From Flavobacterium sp. (GTDB taxonomy: Bacteria; Bacteroidota; Bacteroidia; Flavobacteriales; Flavobacteriaceae): a DNA stretch of 64,000 nucleotides. The notes under the pieces are model-generated. The model had not been told where the DNA came from. It saw nothing but the letters and a program-made list of their open reading frames with translations, and searched no databases. The position numbers were made by a program, and so were the translations under genes. The DNA lies in contig NZ_PNJW01000007.1 of the NCBI RefSeq assembly GCF_013822155.1, positions 1 through 64,000 of the forward strand, written 5' to 3'. Of the stretch, positions 60,343 to 64,000 are shown one piece after another. Position 1 is the first letter of the stretch. Each line of letters begins with the position of its first letter.

Positions 60343-60952
60343 CATTTCTCTATTCGGTGCCAGTGGACATGGTAAAGTAATTTTAGATATTCTACAATCG
60401 ACAGGTCAATCTGTTGACGTTGTTTATGATGATTATCCTAAACAGCCCAGTTTATTAGAAGTGCCTATTGTTCCTGCTTCTACATTGGATTCTGTAAAAA
60501 TTGATTCCTTGATTTTATCTATCGGTAATAATAAAGTAAGAAAACGATTAGCTAAAAAACTAAATGTTACCTTTGCCAACGCTATTCATCCTTCAGCGAT
60601 TCTTTCCAAGCATATAGCCATTGGTGAAGGAACGGTAGTTATGGCGGGTGTAAAAGTTAATCCAGATGCTGTTATAGGGAAACATTGTATTTTGAATACA
60701 GGTGCTATTGTTGAGCACGATTGCAAAATTGGTGATTTTGCTCATCTTTCTCCCGGTGTGGCTTTAGCAGGAAATGTTACTGTTGGCGAAGGAACGCATG
60801 TAGGTATCGGTTCGTGTGTTATTCAAGGCATCACGATTGGTAAATGGGTTACGATAGGGGCAGGAGCAGTCATTATTAAAGATGTTCCAGATTATGCTGT
60901 TGTCGTAGGTAATCCCGGTAAAATAATTAAATATAATTTACAAGATGAATAA
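60329..60952 (+). CDS. PglD/NeuD-like sugar O/N-acetyltransferase
   Basis: N-terminal PglD domain (LFGASGHGKVILDIL) and left-handed beta-helix hexapeptide repeats. Confidence 0.9.
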   Translation: MMAINISLFGASGHGKVILDILQSTGQSVDVVYDDYPKQPSLLEVPIVPASTLDSVKIDSLILSIGNNKVRKRLAKKLNVTFANAIHPSAILSKHIAIGEGTVVMAGVKVNPDAVIGKHCILNTGAIVEHDCKIGDFAHLSPGVALAGNVTVGEGTHVGIGSCVIQGITIGKWVTIGAGAVIIKDVPDYAVVVGNPGKIIKYNLQDE

Positions 60953-62084
60953 TTCAAAAATTTGGCTTTCCTCGCCGCACATGGGCGGAAATGAGCAGAA
61001 ATTTGTACAAGAAGCTTTTGATGCCAATTGGGTTGCCCCTTTAGGACCTAATGTGACCGGCTTTGAAGTTGATTTAGAGCAGTATATTCAAGCCGATAAA
61101 TTTGTGGCGGCTTTGAGTTCGGGAACAGCGGCGTTGCATTTAGGGTTGGTATTGTTAGGCGTGAAACCCGGTGATGAGGTGATTTGTCAAAGTATGACTT
61201 TTTCAGCTTCGGCTAATCCTATAGCTTATTTAGGAGCAACTCCGGTATTTATTGACAGTGAGTCGGAGACGTGGAATATGTGTCCGATTGCCCTAGAAAC
61301 CGCTATTCAAGATAGGATTGCCAAAGGCAAAAAGCCTAAAGCCATTATTGCCGTTCATTTATATGGCATGCCTTATCAAGTGGATGAAATCAATGCCATT
61401 GCTTCCACGTATGGCATTCCGGTTTTAGAGGATAGTGCAGAAGCATTGGGCAGCACTTATAAAGGTCGAAAATGTGGCACTTTTGGAACGCTTGGGGTTT
61501 TATCCTTTAACGGAAACAAAATTATTACCACTTCCGGTGGTGGAGCCTTAGTTGCCCCTGATAAAGTTTTAAAAGATAAAGCGGTTTTTTTGGCTACCCA
61601 AGCCCGTGATAACGCCCCTCATTATCAACATAGTGAAATTGGGTACAATTATCGTTTGAGTAATATTTGTGCCGGAATCGGAAGAGGTCAAATGGAAGTG
61701 CTGGATGACCACATTGCTTTACGCAGAAAAATGCATGCTTTTTATGTTGATCTTTTTGCTGATATTCCCGGGGTTACGGTGTTTTCTGAACCCAATGATA
61801 CTTATTTTTCCAATCATTGGTTGACTGCTATTTTACTTAATCCTGCTTTGACCAATGGGGTTACGCGAGAAACTTTACGCTTAGCCATGGAAGCTCAAAA
61901 CATTGAATGTAGGCCTTTGTGGAAACCGATGCATTTGCAACCTATTTTTGAACAGTATCCCTATTATGGCGGAACCGTATCGGAAACTTTGTTCAACGAT
62001 GGTTTATGTCTTCCGTCCGGTTCTAATTTAACGGATGCGGAACGAAATAGGATTACTGATTTGGTGCGGGAGGTTTTTAAGTAG
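60945..62084 (+). CDS. PglE-like DegT/DnrJ/EryC1/StrS aminotransferase
   Basis: IWLSSPHMGGNEQKFVQEAFDANWVAPLGPNVTGFE...ALSSGTAALHLGL...EDSAEALGSTYKGRKCGTFG...LSFNGNKIITTSGGGAL. Confidence 0.95.
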   Translation: MNNSKIWLSSPHMGGNEQKFVQEAFDANWVAPLGPNVTGFEVDLEQYIQADKFVAALSSGTAALHLGLVLLGVKPGDEVICQSMTFSASANPIAYLGATPVFIDSESETWNMCPIALETAIQDRIAKGKKPKAIIAVHLYGMPYQVDEINAIASTYGIPVLEDSAEALGSTYKGRKCGTFGTLGVLSFNGNKIITTSGGGALVAPDKVLKDKAVFLATQARDNAPHYQHSEIGYNYRLSNICAGIGRGQMEVLDDHIALRRKMHAFYVDLFADIPGVTVFSEPNDTYFSNHWLTAILLNPALTNGVTRETLRLAMEAQNIECRPLWKPMHLQPIFEQYPYYGGTVSETLFNDGLCLPSGSNLTDAERNRITDLVREVFK

Positions 62085-62111
62085 GAGGTGAATGTAGAGA
62101 ATAGAAGAAAG

Positions 62112-62146
62112 ATAATTGATAATTGAAAATTGATAATTGAGGAATG
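62112..62146 (+). repeat. 7-bp-periodic repeat (ATAATTG-type)
   Basis: ataattg ataattg aaaattg ataattg aggaatg, between the aminotransferase and the PglF-like gene. Confidence 0.8.
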
Positions 62147-62273
62147 AGATTATTTTTTTAAATTCTTTATTTCTGTATGATTAAATTAAGATTTGATTAA
62201 AAATTAAGATTTTATTAAGATTTTAAAAAAAATACTTATTTTTACATGTTACTTTTGTTTATAAAAAAGAATT

Positions 62274-64000
62274 TTGAAAAAAAAGACTACCATACTTGAA
62301 GATGTTTTAAATTATTTCGCTCAATTGCGATTGCGTTTTAATTTTAAAAATTTAGGGTATTTGCCTAGGTGGGTAGTATTATTACTCGACTCTTCTATTG
62401 TTCTTTTTTCAGGTATTATTACGTTTATACTCCTTAGTGGTATTAAATTTCATTATATTGAAGAAGAGAATATTTTTATTGCTATACCCCTATATTTAGG
62501 TGTCAATATTTTCTATTTTTGGATATTCAGAACCTATTCCGGTATCATTCGCCATTCTTCTTATATCGATGCCTTAAAATTGTTTTTTTCCCAATTTGCT
62601 ACTCTAGGTACTTTTGTGATTATCAATTTTATCTTTGTGTTGAACGGTTGGGATAAAATCTATTTGAATACCGGTATTTTTATACATGCTGTTTTGTCTT
62701 TTAGTTTTTTGTTTTTTTATCGCGTTGTAGTTAAACAGGTTTTTGAAAAATATTTTACTATTACTGCAGAGGAACCTAAAACGACCGCCTTAATTTATGG
62801 AACGGATGCCAATGCCATTGCTGTTGCCAATGCTTTAAAATCAGAAGTTCCCAAACGATTTAAATTAATTGGTTTTATCGATAAGAAGAATCAAAATAAT
62901 ACGAAACGAATATTAGACTTACCTATTCTTCAGTTTAAAAGGCGAGTACCTGTTTTGATGCGGCTTAATAAAGCCGATGCTTTAATTATAGCTGACAAAA
63001 GTTTAACCAAGGAAGAACGTTCACAATTGGTAGATGAATGTATCGATTTTAATTATAAAGTATTTACTATTCCCTTAGTAACCGACTGGGAAAATGAAAA
63101 AGAAATTTCTAAGAACATTAAGAATTTTGAAATTCAAGATTTATTAGAGCGAAAGCCCATTGTTTTGGATACCCGTATTATTTCGTCTCAACTACGTGGG
63201 AAAACAGTTATGATAACCGGAGCTGCCGGTTCTATTGGTAGTGAAATTGTTCGTCAGGTATTAGGTTTTGAACCCAAATCCATTATTCTATTAGATCAAG
63301 CTGAGACCCCTTTGCATAGTTTGACCCTTGAAATTGATGCAATGAATTATAACTATCCCATTAAAAGTTTAGTAGGGGATATTCGAAATTATGAATTTTT
63401 AGAAAATAAATTCAAATTATACAAACCCCAAGTCGTTTATCATGCGGCAGCCTATAAGCATGTTCCCTTGATGGAAGAAAATCCTGCACAAGCGGTTTAT
63501 ACGAATGTTATGGGGACTAAAAACGTAGCTGAGTTATCTTGCAAATATAAAGTTGAGCGGTTTGTTATGATTTCTACCGACAAGGCCGTTAATCCGAGTA
63601 GTGTCATGGGAGCCAGCAAACGAATTGCAGAGATGTATGTTCAATCCTTACATTTTAAACAAAACAGAGTAAAGGCTGAAAGCCATACTAAATTTATTAC
63701 CACCCGTTTTGGGAACGTATTGGGTTCCAACGGATCTGTTGTGCCCCTTTTTACAAAACAAATTCAGGAAGGCGGGCCTATTACGATTACTCATCCGGAA
63801 ATCATTCGTTATTTCATGACTATACCCGAGGCTTGTCAGTTGGTTTTAGAAGCCGGAGCTATGGGTAAAGGAGGGGAGATTTTCATTTTTGATATGGGCG
63901 ATCCTGTTAAAATTATAGATTTAGCTAAAAAAATGATTCGATTAGCCGGTTATACGCCAGATAAAGAGATTAAAATTAAGATTGTTGGTTTGCGACCCGG
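62274..64000 (+). CDS. PglF/FlaA1/CapD-like nucleoside-diphosphate sugar 4,6-dehydratase (3' truncated by window end; TTG start)
   Basis: Read manually: four N-terminal TM, VMITGAAGSIGSEIVRQVL, VYHAAAYKHVPLMEENPAQAVYTNVMGTKNVAEL, MISTDKAVNPSSVMGASKRIAE, FGNVLGSNGSVVPLF; open to the window edge. Confidence 0.93.
   Translation, partial: MKKKTTILEDVLNYFAQLRLRFNFKNLGYLPRWVVLLLDSSIVLFSGIITFILLSGIKFHYIEEENIFIAIPLYLGVNIFYFWIFRTYSGIIRHSSYIDALKLFFSQFATLGTFVIINFIFVLNGWDKIYLNTGIFIHAVLSFSFLFFYRVVVKQVFEKYFTITAEEPKTTALIYGTDANAIAVANALKSEVPKRFKLIGFIDKKNQNNTKRILDLPILQFKRRVPVLMRLNKADALIIADKSLTKEERSQLVDECIDFNYKVFTIPLVTDWENEKEISKNIKNFEIQDLLERKPIVLDTRIISSQLRGKTVMITGAAGSIGSEIVRQVLGFEPKSIILLDQAETPLHSLTLEIDAMNYNYPIKSLVGDIRNYEFLENKFKLYKPQVVYHAAAYKHVPLMEENPAQAVYTNVMGTKNVAELSCKYKVERFVMISTDKAVNPSSVMGASKRIAEMYVQSLHFKQNRVKAESHTKFITTRFGNVLGSNGSVVPLFTKQIQEGGPITITHPEIIRYFMTIPEACQLVLEAGAMGKGGEIFIFDMGDPVKIIDLAKKMIRLAGYTPDKEIKIKIVGLRP

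Overview
The window is a Flavobacterium-like (Bacteroidota) chromosomal segment. From left to right it contains: (1) the end of the S10/spc/alpha ribosomal-protein cluster (rpsC partial to rplQ, with secY, infA, rpmJ and rpoA); (2) carA and eno; (3) a set of predicted T9SS-secreted proteins (a PNGase F-like protein and two adjacent paralogous LRR proteins) next to a TPR histidine kinase/LytTR regulator pair; (4) gltA, two guanidino-group-modifying enzymes (DDAH-like and CtlX-like), and a block of minus-strand genes; (5) recR; (6) from about 32 kb to the window end, a large Wzx/Wzy/Wzc-type polysaccharide locus with UDP-sugar dehydrogenases/epimerases, many GT4 glycosyltransferases, duplicated GT4-GNAT and Wzy-like genes, an AsnB-type amidotransferase, a PQQ-like beta-propeller protein, a HigBA-type toxin-antitoxin module and a PglC/D/E/F-like (diNAcBac-type) module truncated at the right edge. 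Observations most worth checking: a nested inverted-repeat leader directly upstream of rpsD; three separate 7-bp-periodic arrays upstream of genes; a minus-strand gene whose only ATG is joined to its ORF through an A8 tract; the probable sugar-amidation role of AsnB; the cytoplasmic beta-propeller in the polysaccharide locus; and the duplicated cassettes. I found no tRNA, rRNA, CRISPR array, transposase or prophage. All product calls come from reading the translations and recalling family motifs; no database search was run.
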